Assembly: GCF_002994635.1 (NCBI RefSeq)
Contig: NZ_PVNL01000060.1
Location: 1 to 50,633, forward strand
Length of the DNA stretch: 50,633 nucleotides
From: Enhygromyxa salina
GTDB lineage: Bacteria; Myxococcota_A; Polyangia; Nannocystales; Nannocystaceae
Reading direction: 5' to 3'
The translations under genes and the position numbers were made by a program. The notes beneath the pieces are model-generated. The model had not been told where the DNA came from and searched no databases. It saw only the letters and a program-made list of their open reading frames with translations. This document shows positions 24,879 to 33,000 of this stretch, one piece after another (the stretch's first letter is position 1; each line of letters starts with the position of its first letter).

Positions 24879-25160
24879 TCAGCTGGGGGAGGCGGTGGTC
24901 TCGGCTTTGGTGACCGCGAGGGTCAGGCGCGAGGTGTAGCGCGATGCCGTGTGGCGATGAATGACGCCCTTGGCGTTGGCCTTGCCGATCGCCTTGAGGG
25001 CGACGGGGAGGGCGGTCTTGGCGGCCTCGACGTCGCCTTCGGCGATCGCCTTGCGGACCCGCTTGATGTAGGTGCGCATCGAGCTGATGTGCATCAGGTT
25101 GCGAGCCCGTCGCTTGATCCGCTGTCGGTTGCGCTTCTCAGCCTGCTTGTGATTCGCCAT
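24879..25160 (-). CDS. rpsT: Ribosomal protein S20
   Basis: This is a 93-residue, strongly basic and helical small-subunit ribosomal protein that binds 16S rRNA. It starts MANHKQAEKRNRQRIKRRAR, the S20 signature, and continues RTYIKRVRKAIAEGD and ASRYTSRLTLAV. Length is normal. ATG 25160 is the true start; an upstream in-frame extension to 25247 has no family similarity. It stands opposite holA and is divergent from the cyclophilin gene. Confidence 0.96.
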   Translation of the reverse strand: MANHKQAEKRNRQRIKRRARNLMHISSMRTYIKRVRKAIAEGDVEAAKTALPVALKAIGKANAKGVIHRHTASRYTSRLTLAVTKAETTASPS

Positions 25161-25278
25161 GGTGTCTTCGCTGACTCGATCTTGCTTCGCTGGCCGGCGG
25201 GGGCGCCGGGGGCCGCATGTTGTTGCCCGTAGCTTCGGGCTTGTCAAGCCATCGCGGGCCGGTCAACCTGCGCCCCTG

Positions 25279-26187
25279 ATGCCCTCTCTCGGCGACTTCA
25301 GCTTGGCCACGGGCCTGCCCTGTGGCCCGCTCGCGGCGGCTCTCGTGCTCGCGCTCACGTCGGCATGTGTGTTCACGCCGCCGCCGCCGCTGCCTGGCGA
25401 GGAAGACAGCCTGAGCAGCGTGAACGGGGGGCCGTCGGGCGGTGGTGGCTCTGCGCCGGAGCGCTCGACGCTGCGCGACGGCCAGGACAGCGAGGCGCCC
25501 GGCCGCGCCGGCGATCTCTCGACCCGGTTCGAGCGTGGCCAAGAGCCCGACGTCGGGATGACCCTCGACGAGATCCAGGCCTTCAACAAAGCCCAGGGCG
25601 ATCCGGTCGACGGGCTGTTCTCGCTCGATGAAGCGCTGGTCGGGCTGCCGGCCGAGGGCGAGCTGTGGGTCGAGTTTGTCACCGCGCGCGGGATCATCGA
25701 CTGCCGGCTGTTCGAGGATCTCACCCCCGTGACCGTCGCCAACTTCGTCGGCCTCGCTCGCGGGCTGCGGCCATGGTTCGACAGCGACGCCGATGATTGG
25801 GTCGAGGGTCAGCCCTACTACGACGGCACGATCTTCCACCGCGTGATCCCAGACTTCATGATCCAAGGTGGCGACCCCACGGCGACCGGCCGGGGCAACC
25901 CGGGCTACGTGATCCCCGACGAGATTCACCCCCAGCTTGGCCACGACGGCGGCGCGCTGAGCATGGCCAACAAGGGGGCCAACACTGGCAGCGCGCAGTT
26001 CTTCATCGTGCTCGAGCCGGCGGGCCATCTCGACGGTGACCACTCGGTGTTTGGGCGGTGCACCAAGGCCGGCGTCGAGCTGGCCAACGAGCTCGCCAAT
26101 GTCGCGGTCGGGCCCAACGACAAGCCGGTCACGGACGAAATCGTGCAAGAGGTCCGCGTCGTTCGTCGACCGGTCCCTCGCGCGTAG
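25279..26187 (+). CDS. Cyclophilin-type peptidyl-prolyl isomerase lipoprotein
   Basis: This 302-residue periplasmic protein begins with a lipoprotein-type signal (TSAC, cysteine near residue 30) and a Gly/Ser/Pro-rich linker of about 90 residues. The cyclophilin domain follows (about 130-300) with IFHRVIPDFMIQGGDP, GALSMANKGANTGSAQFFI and HSVFGRC. The key arginine, phenylalanine, methionine and glutamine of the active site are present. It probably helps fold or assemble envelope proteins. ATG 25279 gives the signal peptide directly; longer in-frame starts place it inside the protein. Confidence 0.9.
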   Translation: MPSLGDFSLATGLPCGPLAAALVLALTSACVFTPPPPLPGEEDSLSSVNGGPSGGGGSAPERSTLRDGQDSEAPGRAGDLSTRFERGQEPDVGMTLDEIQAFNKAQGDPVDGLFSLDEALVGLPAEGELWVEFVTARGIIDCRLFEDLTPVTVANFVGLARGLRPWFDSDADDWVEGQPYYDGTIFHRVIPDFMIQGGDPTATGRGNPGYVIPDEIHPQLGHDGGALSMANKGANTGSAQFFIVLEPAGHLDGDHSVFGRCTKAGVELANELANVAVGPNDKPVTDEIVQEVRVVRRPVPRA

Positions 26188-26503
26188 GCGCATCGCGGGG
26201 GCTCGATGTCCAGGGAGCTGGTGGTGACGGTGTCGCGAAACGCGCGCGGCCCAACTCTTGCTTGCAAGCTCAGCCCGACACATCAACGTGGTACTGCCCT
26301 GCTTATGTTACCGAATGGGCATAGTCGCGAGTACTATGATTATGTGCCGCTTTTGATCCGACAAATATTCGAGATCATGTATTGCTCACGTTTGCCCAAG
26401 AGAGATCTCGTGTAGATCTCGGGGTCGAGCGCGCCCGCGGAGCTGATTTTTGCGGTGACTCGACCCGCTTGGTGACGGGCAGCTGGCACCACGCGGACGA
26501 ACA

Positions 26504-26552
26504 GCGCTGATCGCGATCGCGATCGGCGCGTGATCGCGATCGCGATCAGCGC
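26504..26552. repeat. Perfect 21-bp inverted repeat built on GCGATCGC
   Basis: Arms 26504-26524 and 26532-26552 are exactly complementary over 21 bp with a 7-nt loop (GGCGCGT). Each arm is made of GATCGC units, so the stem contains several overlapping GCGATCGC palindromes. It lies about 55 bp upstream of the -35 of the membrane kinase and could be a protein-binding site, a cruciform or a transcript stem. Confidence 0.8.
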
Positions 26553-26606
26553 CGGTCCGCACAGGGGTGGCCCGAAATCGAGCCGCCAAAATTAACCGCC
26601 GTTCAG

Positions 26607-26636
26607 TTTACTTCCACCTCGGGCTCCTCCCATAAT
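26607..26636 (+). promoter_or_regulatory. Candidate promoter TTTACT-18-CATAAT of the membrane kinase
   Basis: TTTACT (26607-26612) and CATAAT (26631-26636) are separated by 18 nt. Transcription would start near 26643, giving a leader of about 13 nt before GTG 26656. Confidence 0.4.
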
Positions 26637-26655
26637 CGCCACACGAGCAATCGGA

Positions 26656-29259
26656 GTGGAGCTTTCGAATGGCCATGATGCGCCGCGTAGCCAAGCACGC
26701 GGTCCACATACGGACGAGAACGCCGATATCGCCGATATCGCGGGTTTCTTCGATGAATTGGCCATTGAGCCGGTCGTCGAGTTTGGCCGCTACCAGCTGT
26801 TGCGCGTGATCGGTCGCGGCGGCATGGGGCAGGTCTTCGAGGCCTGGGACACCCAACTCGAGCGTCGGGTCGCCATCAAAGTGCTGACCAACGGCCACTG
26901 CGATGACCTCGCGTTCCGTGAGGCCCGCTGCCTCGCTCGCGTTGCCCATCCGAACGTGGTCTCGGTCCACGACATTGGCCAGGTGGAGAGCCTGGTGTTC
27001 ATTGCCATGGAATTGGTCGATGGCCCCGACTTCGGCCGGTGGCTGCGGGCACGACCCCGGCGCTGGACGACCGTGTTCGACTGCGTGATCGCAGCCGGCC
27101 GCGGCCTCGTGGCGGTCCACCGGGCCGGCCTGGTGCACGGCGACGTCAAGCCCGGCAACGTGATCGTGGGCGCGGACGGGCGGGTCCGGATCGCGGATTT
27201 CGGGCTCGCGCGCGTCGGTTCGCGGGTCTCGGGCCCCGAGGTCGCCGCCGCGGTCCGCCGCGCCGCGGTGGCGGTCGCAGCTGAACTCGCGGGTGACGAC
27301 GGGGGCGGGCCGGGGGCGCCACACGCCGGCCAGCCCGACCCAGGCCGGCCCCCGCCGCCAGGTGAGTCGAGCGATCCAGGCGCGCCCGGTCAGGCCAGTC
27401 AGCCCAGTCAGGCCAGTCAGCCCAGTCAGCCCAGTCAGGCCAGTCAGCCCAGTCAGCCCAGTCAGCCATGTGGACCATGTGGACCAAGTGGACCAGATCG
27501 GGAGCCCGGTGGCGGCACCAAGCCCTACATGGCCCCCGAGTGTCTGGCCGGGATCCCGCATGACCCCGTCCGCGCAGATCAGTACAGCATGTGTGCGATG
27601 GCCTGGGAGGCCCTGTTTGGGGTGCGTCCGTATGCGGGTCGATGCGCCGCGACGATCCTTGGCTCGATCGCCGCCGGTCGGCTCGAGCGGGGCCGCGGCC
27701 GCCCGGTTGGGATGCCACGCGCGATCGAGGCGGCGCTGCTGCGCGGCCTCAGCGAGGTGCCCGAGCAACGCTGGCCCAGCGTCGAGGCGCTGCTCGAGGC
27801 GCTCGAGGCCAGCCGCCGTCTGGCAGCGGTTCCGGGCCTGTTTCGCGGCCTGTTCCGCGGGCTGGTCCGCGGGCTGTTCGGAGGGGGGGTCGGCGCTGCG
27901 TTCGGGCTGGGGTTCGCCATCGCTCTGTTCGCCGCGCTGAGCCTGTCCAGCAGCAACTCGCCGATCCCCGGGGACCTGTGCGCGGCTGAGACCGCCGCCA
28001 CCGACTGGGGTCCCCGACAGCGCCTGGCGCTCGAGCGGCGTCCGGAGCTGGCCTTTGCGGGGGCGTGGCTGACAGACTGGTCCGCCAGCTGGTCCGGGCT
28101 GTGGGCCCGCTCGTGCGCGGTCGATGACGCGGTGACGGAGTGCCTGCAGCACGAGCGCGAGCGCCTGCGGGCGGTGGTTGGCTTGTTGCTGGAGCAGGAC
28201 GACTCGCGCGGGCAGATGTCGCCAGCGGTCGCGCGGGTCCTGCTGTCCGAGCTTGGCCAGCCTGCGGACTGCGTCAACGCGACAGCCGGCGTGGCCGCGG
28301 CCTCGCCTGGGCCGCTGGCGCTCGCTCATGTCGCGGATCTCGCTGGGTTTGAAGCGCAGGTTGAACAGGCCGTTCTGGCCGGCGACCACGATCGAGCTGG
28401 CGTGGCGCTGGCGGAGATCGAGGCTCGCGTGGTGCAGCTCGCCGACGCGGCGCCCGAACCCGAGCCGTTCATCGCGGCCGCGCGGCTCCGCGTGTCTCGC
28501 TGGCAGTCGCGCCTGCTGATCGACGCGGGCGAACATGAGCGGGCCGCTCTGCGCCTGCGCGGCGCCCTGGCCGAGGCCAATCGTCTGGGGCTCGATCGGC
28601 TGCGGTTCCATCTGTTGCTCGAGCGCGTTCGCCTGGCCCAGGCGGCCGGCGGGGACGGGCTCGACGATCTGGCGGCGCTGACCAGTCTGGCCCAGCGCAG
28701 CGAGGTTCAGGCGGGCGTCGAGGTCGCCGCCTTGGCCGAGCTAGTGGTCCTGGAAGCCAAGGCAGAAGCCAAGGCAGAAGCCAACGCCGTCGGAGCCCGC
28801 GTCACCCAGGCGTTGGCCAGCCTGGACGCAGCTCAGGTCCACGCCCCGCAGCTCAGGTTCGAGCTGATGTTGGTGCGCGCGCACGATCACACGAACTCCG
28901 GCCGCTTCGACGAGGCGCTCCACGACGTGGACGCGATGCTGGCGGTCGCTCACGAACGACGGGCGGTCTGGGCGGAGACGTTGGTGCCGCACGCGCTGCT
29001 GCTGCGTGCACGGATCGCGGCCCGCACAGGTCGCTGTGATCTGGCCTCAGCGGCGCTCGAGCGCCTCAGGACCACGACGTACCTGAGTCGTGGCCCTGAG
29101 GGGCGGCTCGACAACACCGACGTGGTCGATGCCCTCGAGGACTTGATCCTCGGGCTGGAGTCACCCGGCCGCGAGGTCTGTGGATCAACGCTTCAGCACG
29201 CGCAGGCGCTGGTCGCCAAGTTCACCGCCAGCAACCCGATGAGCCGACGTGAGCCATGA
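26656..29259 (+). CDS. Membrane-anchored Ser/Thr kinase with insertion in the activation segment
   Basis: This 867-residue kinase has a Gly loop GRGGMG (53-58), ATP lysine K75, catalytic HGDVKPGN (161-168; HGD in place of HRD, seen in other myxobacterial kinases) and DFG at 181-183. APE follows only at 293-295. The 109 residues between hold a Pro/Gly/Ser/Gln insertion about 80 residues longer than a usual activation segment, made of QPSQPSQAS-type and PCGP repeats. A membrane helix lies near 412-434. The outer C-terminal ~430 residues are Ala/Leu/Glu-rich helices like TPR or similar solenoids, with several cysteines at the start. It probably senses an envelope signal. No Shine-Dalgarno sequence precedes GTG 26656. 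Confidence 0.88.
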   Translation: MELSNGHDAPRSQARGPHTDENADIADIAGFFDELAIEPVVEFGRYQLLRVIGRGGMGQVFEAWDTQLERRVAIKVLTNGHCDDLAFREARCLARVAHPNVVSVHDIGQVESLVFIAMELVDGPDFGRWLRARPRRWTTVFDCVIAAGRGLVAVHRAGLVHGDVKPGNVIVGADGRVRIADFGLARVGSRVSGPEVAAAVRRAAVAVAAELAGDDGGGPGAPHAGQPDPGRPPPPGESSDPGAPGQASQPSQASQPSQPSQASQPSQPSQPCGPCGPSGPDREPGGGTKPYMAPECLAGIPHDPVRADQYSMCAMAWEALFGVRPYAGRCAATILGSIAAGRLERGRGRPVGMPRAIEAALLRGLSEVPEQRWPSVEALLEALEASRRLAAVPGLFRGLFRGLVRGLFGGGVGAAFGLGFAIALFAALSLSSSNSPIPGDLCAAETAATDWGPRQRLALERRPELAFAGAWLTDWSASWSGLWARSCAVDDAVTECLQHERERLRAVVGLLLEQDDSRGQMSPAVARVLLSELGQPADCVNATAGVAAASPGPLALAHVADLAGFEAQVEQAVLAGDHDRAGVALAEIEARVVQLADAAPEPEPFIAAARLRVSRWQSRLLIDAGEHERAALRLRGALAEANRLGLDRLRFHLLLERVRLAQAAGGDGLDDLAALTSLAQRSEVQAGVEVAALAELVVLEAKAEAKAEANAVGARVTQALASLDAAQVHAPQLRFELMLVRAHDHTNSGRFDEALHDVDAMLAVAHERRAVWAETLVPHALLLRARIAARTGRCDLASAALERLRTTTYLSRGPEGRLDNTDVVDALEDLILGLESPGREVCGSTLQHAQALVAKFTASNPMSRREP
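27391..27492. repeat. 9-bp tandem repeats in the kinase insertion
   Basis: Nine-base units CAGTCAGCC / CAGTCAGGC repeat from 27391 to 27467, followed by three units of CATGTGGAC type to 27492. They encode Ser-Gln-Pro/Ala and Pro-Cys-Gly tracts. The unit length keeps the reading frame. Confidence 0.85.
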
Positions 29260-29277
29260 GCCATGAGCCATGAGCCT
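29250..29277. repeat. Four 7-bp direct repeats across the kinase stop codon
   Basis: TGAGCCA occurs three times in a row (29250-29270), followed by TGAGCCT. The kinase stop TGA (29257-29259) is part of the second copy. Changes in copy number by slippage would shift the frame and change the C-terminus. Confidence 0.8.
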
Positions 29278-29297
29278 GCGGGTGCGTGGTCGGGAGC

Positions 29298-29786
29298 TCA
29301 GGGCACGTCGTTGTCGAAGCAGGTGACCGTGCCGTCCAGGTTGCTGACCCCGTTGTCGCACCAGTACAGCTCGCCGCCCGTGCAGATGAATTCGCTGGCG
29401 TCGTAGCAGCCCTGGGCGAAGCAGCAGATCACGCTGCCTTGGGGCTGGGGCTGGTAGCCGGCCGGCGGCGCCGGGCAATTGTTGCCCTCGCAGTAGTCTG
29501 GCACTTCGAACAGACAGGTGACGTTGCCCAGGGCGTCGATCTCGGCGTATCGGCACAGGTAGTCTTCAGTACCGTCGGGGCAGCCGCCGGTCCCGATCTC
29601 GACGCACTTCGCGCCGTCGCAGCAGACCTCGTCGCTCCACCACGGGGCGTCTGGCCCGGTGGGGGAGCAGTAGAGCGGGTACCCGTCGGTCGAGAGCTCC
29701 GCGCATCGGTCCGGGGGTGCTTCCGTGCCCACGCCAAAGCTGAGGGTCACGAGCGCGAGGGAGGTGAGTAGGAGTGATTTGATCAT
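29298..29786 (-). CDS. Small cysteine-rich secreted protein
   Basis: This 162-residue protein starts with an uncleaved-cysteine-free signal peptide, MIKSLLLTSLALVTLSFG, so it is probably exported and not lipidated. The mature part has 16 cysteines (including two CC pairs), with Gly, Pro, Asp and Tyr, fitting a disulfide-stabilised extracellular module that is repeated at least twice (VCCDGAKCVE and ICCFAQGCYD). No family recognised. AAAGGA lies 9 nt before ATG 29786; the in-frame start at 29834 would bury the signal peptide. It runs toward the kinase gene. Confidence 0.7.
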   Translation of the reverse strand: MIKSLLLTSLALVTLSFGVGTEAPPDRCAELSTDGYPLYCSPTGPDAPWWSDEVCCDGAKCVEIGTGGCPDGTEDYLCRYAEIDALGNVTCLFEVPDYCEGNNCPAPPAGYQPQPQGSVICCFAQGCYDASEFICTGGELYWCDNGVSNLDGTVTCFDNDVP

Positions 29787-30027
29787 TTCGAGTCGTCCTT
29801 TCCCGCTTTCGCGGTTGACTCGATCTACAGGCACTTGGGCTGGCTATCGCGGCCTCGATGACGATCGTCGCGGGCCCGATCGAGGCGCCGCCGCGGGCGA
29901 TCGAAGGTCGCGAGAGATCCCGCGAGCGTCGCGCTACAGGCGGATCTTCTGGAGATCACCACGCACGACGCTGGGCGAGACGACTCGGGGCTCGCTCGAC
30001 GAAAGTCGACGAGCGCCGACGTCGAGC

Positions 30028-33000
30028 TCAGATCGCGGTGCCGAAGTACGCCGACTCGATCGCGTCGTTGCGAGCGGCGTCGCCGTCGGCGGGCTTGGAC
30101 CGACGACCGCGACGTTGCTTGCGAGGCGCGAGCGGCTTCGGCGGAAGCTTGATCTTGCCGCCGAACAGCCACAGGTAGCGCTGGCCGTCTTCGTTGCCGC
30201 CGCCAATCATCCAAAACAGCGCGCGCCAGTGCAGGGCAGGGGGCTGACCGTCAGCCTCGCGGCGCCAGGTCCCGAGCCCGGGGCCGATCATGTGCCCGAC
30301 CTGCTCCGGGGTCTCGCGTCGCGCGTAGATGAACGGCAGCACCTGTGTGGCCGTACCCCGCTGTGGCAGCCGCACGTCGTACCAGAGGAACCCGCCGATC
30401 GTGACGCGCCGCTTGGGGTTGTCGAAGTGCCACAGCAACGGGAACTGGACCGCGTTGTTGTGCTCGCGGCTGCGGTGCTGCAGGTACAGACCGGGGAACA
30501 CGGCGGTCCAGGCCTCGCCCTTGGCCATGTTGTTGTCGCGGACGTAGAGCGGCAGCAGCCAGTGCAGGCGCCGCTGCTTGTAGCTGTCTTGGATGAAGAA
30601 CACCGGGGGCAGCACGGCCGTGCTGACCTTGTGCGGGCGCTTGAACTGCCAGACCAACAAGGTGGACTGCCACCAGCTGCGGTCTTCGTCGTGGCGACCG
30701 ACGTAGAGCGGCGGCAGGACCCACGTGGTGCTGATGTCTTTGTAGGGCTTGCCGTCCCGGCCCTTGCGGTAGCCCTTGTGGTACGCGAACACCGGCCACA
30801 CGAACGTGGTGTGCTGCTCGTTGGTGACCTTGCGGTAGATCAACGGCGCGTACCAGCTGACCTGCTTGCCAGGCTTCTGCGCGACGCCGCCCAGCGGGGT
30901 GAAGAACTTCCAGCCCTCGGGGCTCTTGTCCCACAGGTACAGCCCGGCGGCCGAGTGGGTCGTGCGAGCGCGGCCGTCGGGGCCGCCGCCGTGACCATAG
31001 AAGAACAGCGGGAAGCTGCCCCACAGGGTGTAGCGATCGGAGGCGTCGTCGTCGGCCTGGAACCCGCCCTTTTGGTAGCGGAACAACAGCGGGACGAACC
31101 CAGTGAAGCGGTAGTTCTTGCCGAGCCGGTGGATGTCGTAGAACAGCGGGACGACCAGGCCGGCCTTGGTGAAGTCGTGCTTGCGGTGCACGCCGACCAT
31201 GAACGGGAACGCCATCCACACCCGCCGGTTGGCCTGCACGCGGTCGAACCACAACGGCAGCGCGACGCTGGTGCGGGTGCGCTTGATCTTGTCCTCGAGG
31301 CTGACGATCAGCGGCGGGACGACCAGCAGCCGCCGCTTGCTCGAGTCTTCCCAGTAGCTCAGCGGCCCGAGCCCGGTGATCAGCTTGTCGCGCTGCAGCC
31401 GGTGGTAGAAGGGCCCGGCGACCAAAGTGTGGGTGTGGCGGGCGCGATCGCGGGACCACACGAAGAAGAAGCTGGCGTCGACGTCGATGCCGTCGGGCTG
31501 GCGCTGACCAAAGTACAGCGGGACGATCGCCAGGTTGTTGCGGGGGTTGTCGCCCCGAACGCGCCCGCGCCAGATCAGCGGTGACCAGATGTCGAGGTCG
31601 CGCTCGGGCCGGCGGTCACGCAGGAACAGCGGGAACACGCTGGTGGTCGCGCCGACGTGCTCGCCGCTCGCGTCGCGGCGGGTCTCGTGGTGGATCAGAG
31701 GCAGCAGGCCGCCGCCCTTGCGCTGGATGCCGGCCTCGTCGGTCGACTCGCGCGCGAACCCGTAGGCGAGCGTGCCCAGCCAGGCGTGGCCGTCGGGCCC
31801 CCGCAGCGCCCCGCCGAGCGGGCTGACGTGCAAGGTTCGGTCGCCGCGCTGGCGCCGGTAGTAGAGCGGGAACAGCACCGAGTCGCGCTGCTGCTCGACG
31901 ACCCCGCCGACGCCCGTCAGCTCGCGCTTGACGTCCCACCCGATGATGCCCGCTCCGATCACGCGCGAGTCGGGCGACTTGGTCCGCACGAACAGCGGCG
32001 AGATCGTGCGGGCGGTCTGGGTCTGCTTGTCCTCGACGTGGCCGAACAACAGCCCGGGGATCACGGCGTAGCGGTAGCGCTCGTCGTTGGCGGCCACGAA
32101 CAGCGGCGGCAGCCCGGCGCGGAATCCGTCGGCCCGCTTTTGCACGTACACGGGAGGCAGGACCCAGGTGTCGTGTTGGTTGGCGGGATCGCGGTCGCGG
32201 TAGTGCCAAAACAGCGGGGTCACGACCTGGTGGCTCTTGCTGCCGTCGCGGCCCATGAAGGTGAGCAGCGGCGGGAGCCCAAGCCGCGCTCGCTCGACGC
32301 CCTGCTCGATGCGCTTGCTGCGATAGACCAGCGGACCGACACCCCAGGCGCTGCGCCGCGCCGTGGGATCAGAGGTTTGCGCATCCGGGCCACCCGGCGC
32401 GTTGTTGACGAACCGCCAGAACACCCCGCCCAGCACGAACTGTCGGCTGCGAGCGGGCGAGTGGTGGATGAAGGTCAGCAGCGGCAACGAACCGCCGCCG
32501 CCGCCGGCCTCGGACTTGTCGCGCCAGTAGGAGAACGCGAGCGTGTGGAGGCTGAGCTTGGTCGGGCTGCGCTTCCAGACCGCGAGCGGCGCGATCACGT
32601 TGACGGAGGTGTCGGTCCGGCGATCGGCGAAGCGCCACCACACGGGGGCCGCCCACGAGATGCTCTGAGCTGGATCTTGGAGGTGTCCGGCGATCGGCGT
32701 GACCCAGGTGTTGCGGTCGCGGAGGCGATCGCGGTGGTGCCAGAGCAACGGCGTGAGCGCCATCAGATCGCGCTCGGGGTTGCGATCGCGGAAGCTGAGC
32801 AGCAGCGGCAGCGCCCACGCGCTGCGCCCCCGGGCGACGTCCGTGCGACGGATGAACGGGATCGTCCACAGCTCTTTGCGGTTGCCGAACTCGCGGCTCT
32901 CCCAGTGCACGAAGGGCAGGATCGTGCGGTGGGTCAGGCCGTTGGCGAGGTTCTTGCCACCGAAGTAGAGCGGGCTGGCATCGATCGTCTTGAGCCCGCG

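Larger units (their letters stand above)
26188..26655. other. 468-bp intergenic region with A/T-rich island and hairpins
   Basis: No convincing gene is present. Bases about 26300-26400 are clearly A/T-richer than anything around them. A hairpin GAGATC...GATCTC lies at 26402-26420, a perfect 21-bp inverted repeat at 26504-26552, and a candidate promoter for the kinase at 26607-26636. A 69-codon plus-strand frame (26206-26415) has A/T-rich codons unlike any local gene and I do not call it. A small RNA, a decayed insertion or a regulatory region are all possible. Confidence 0.5.

Noticed and set aside
26206..26415. 69-residue plus-strand frame in the A/T-rich island
   Set aside because: Codon use is unlike any gene here, there is no clear start signal, and no protein family is recognised.
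27391..27492. CRISPR or mobile repeat in the kinase
   Set aside because: The 9-bp units lie in frame inside a kinase with intact motifs on both sides.
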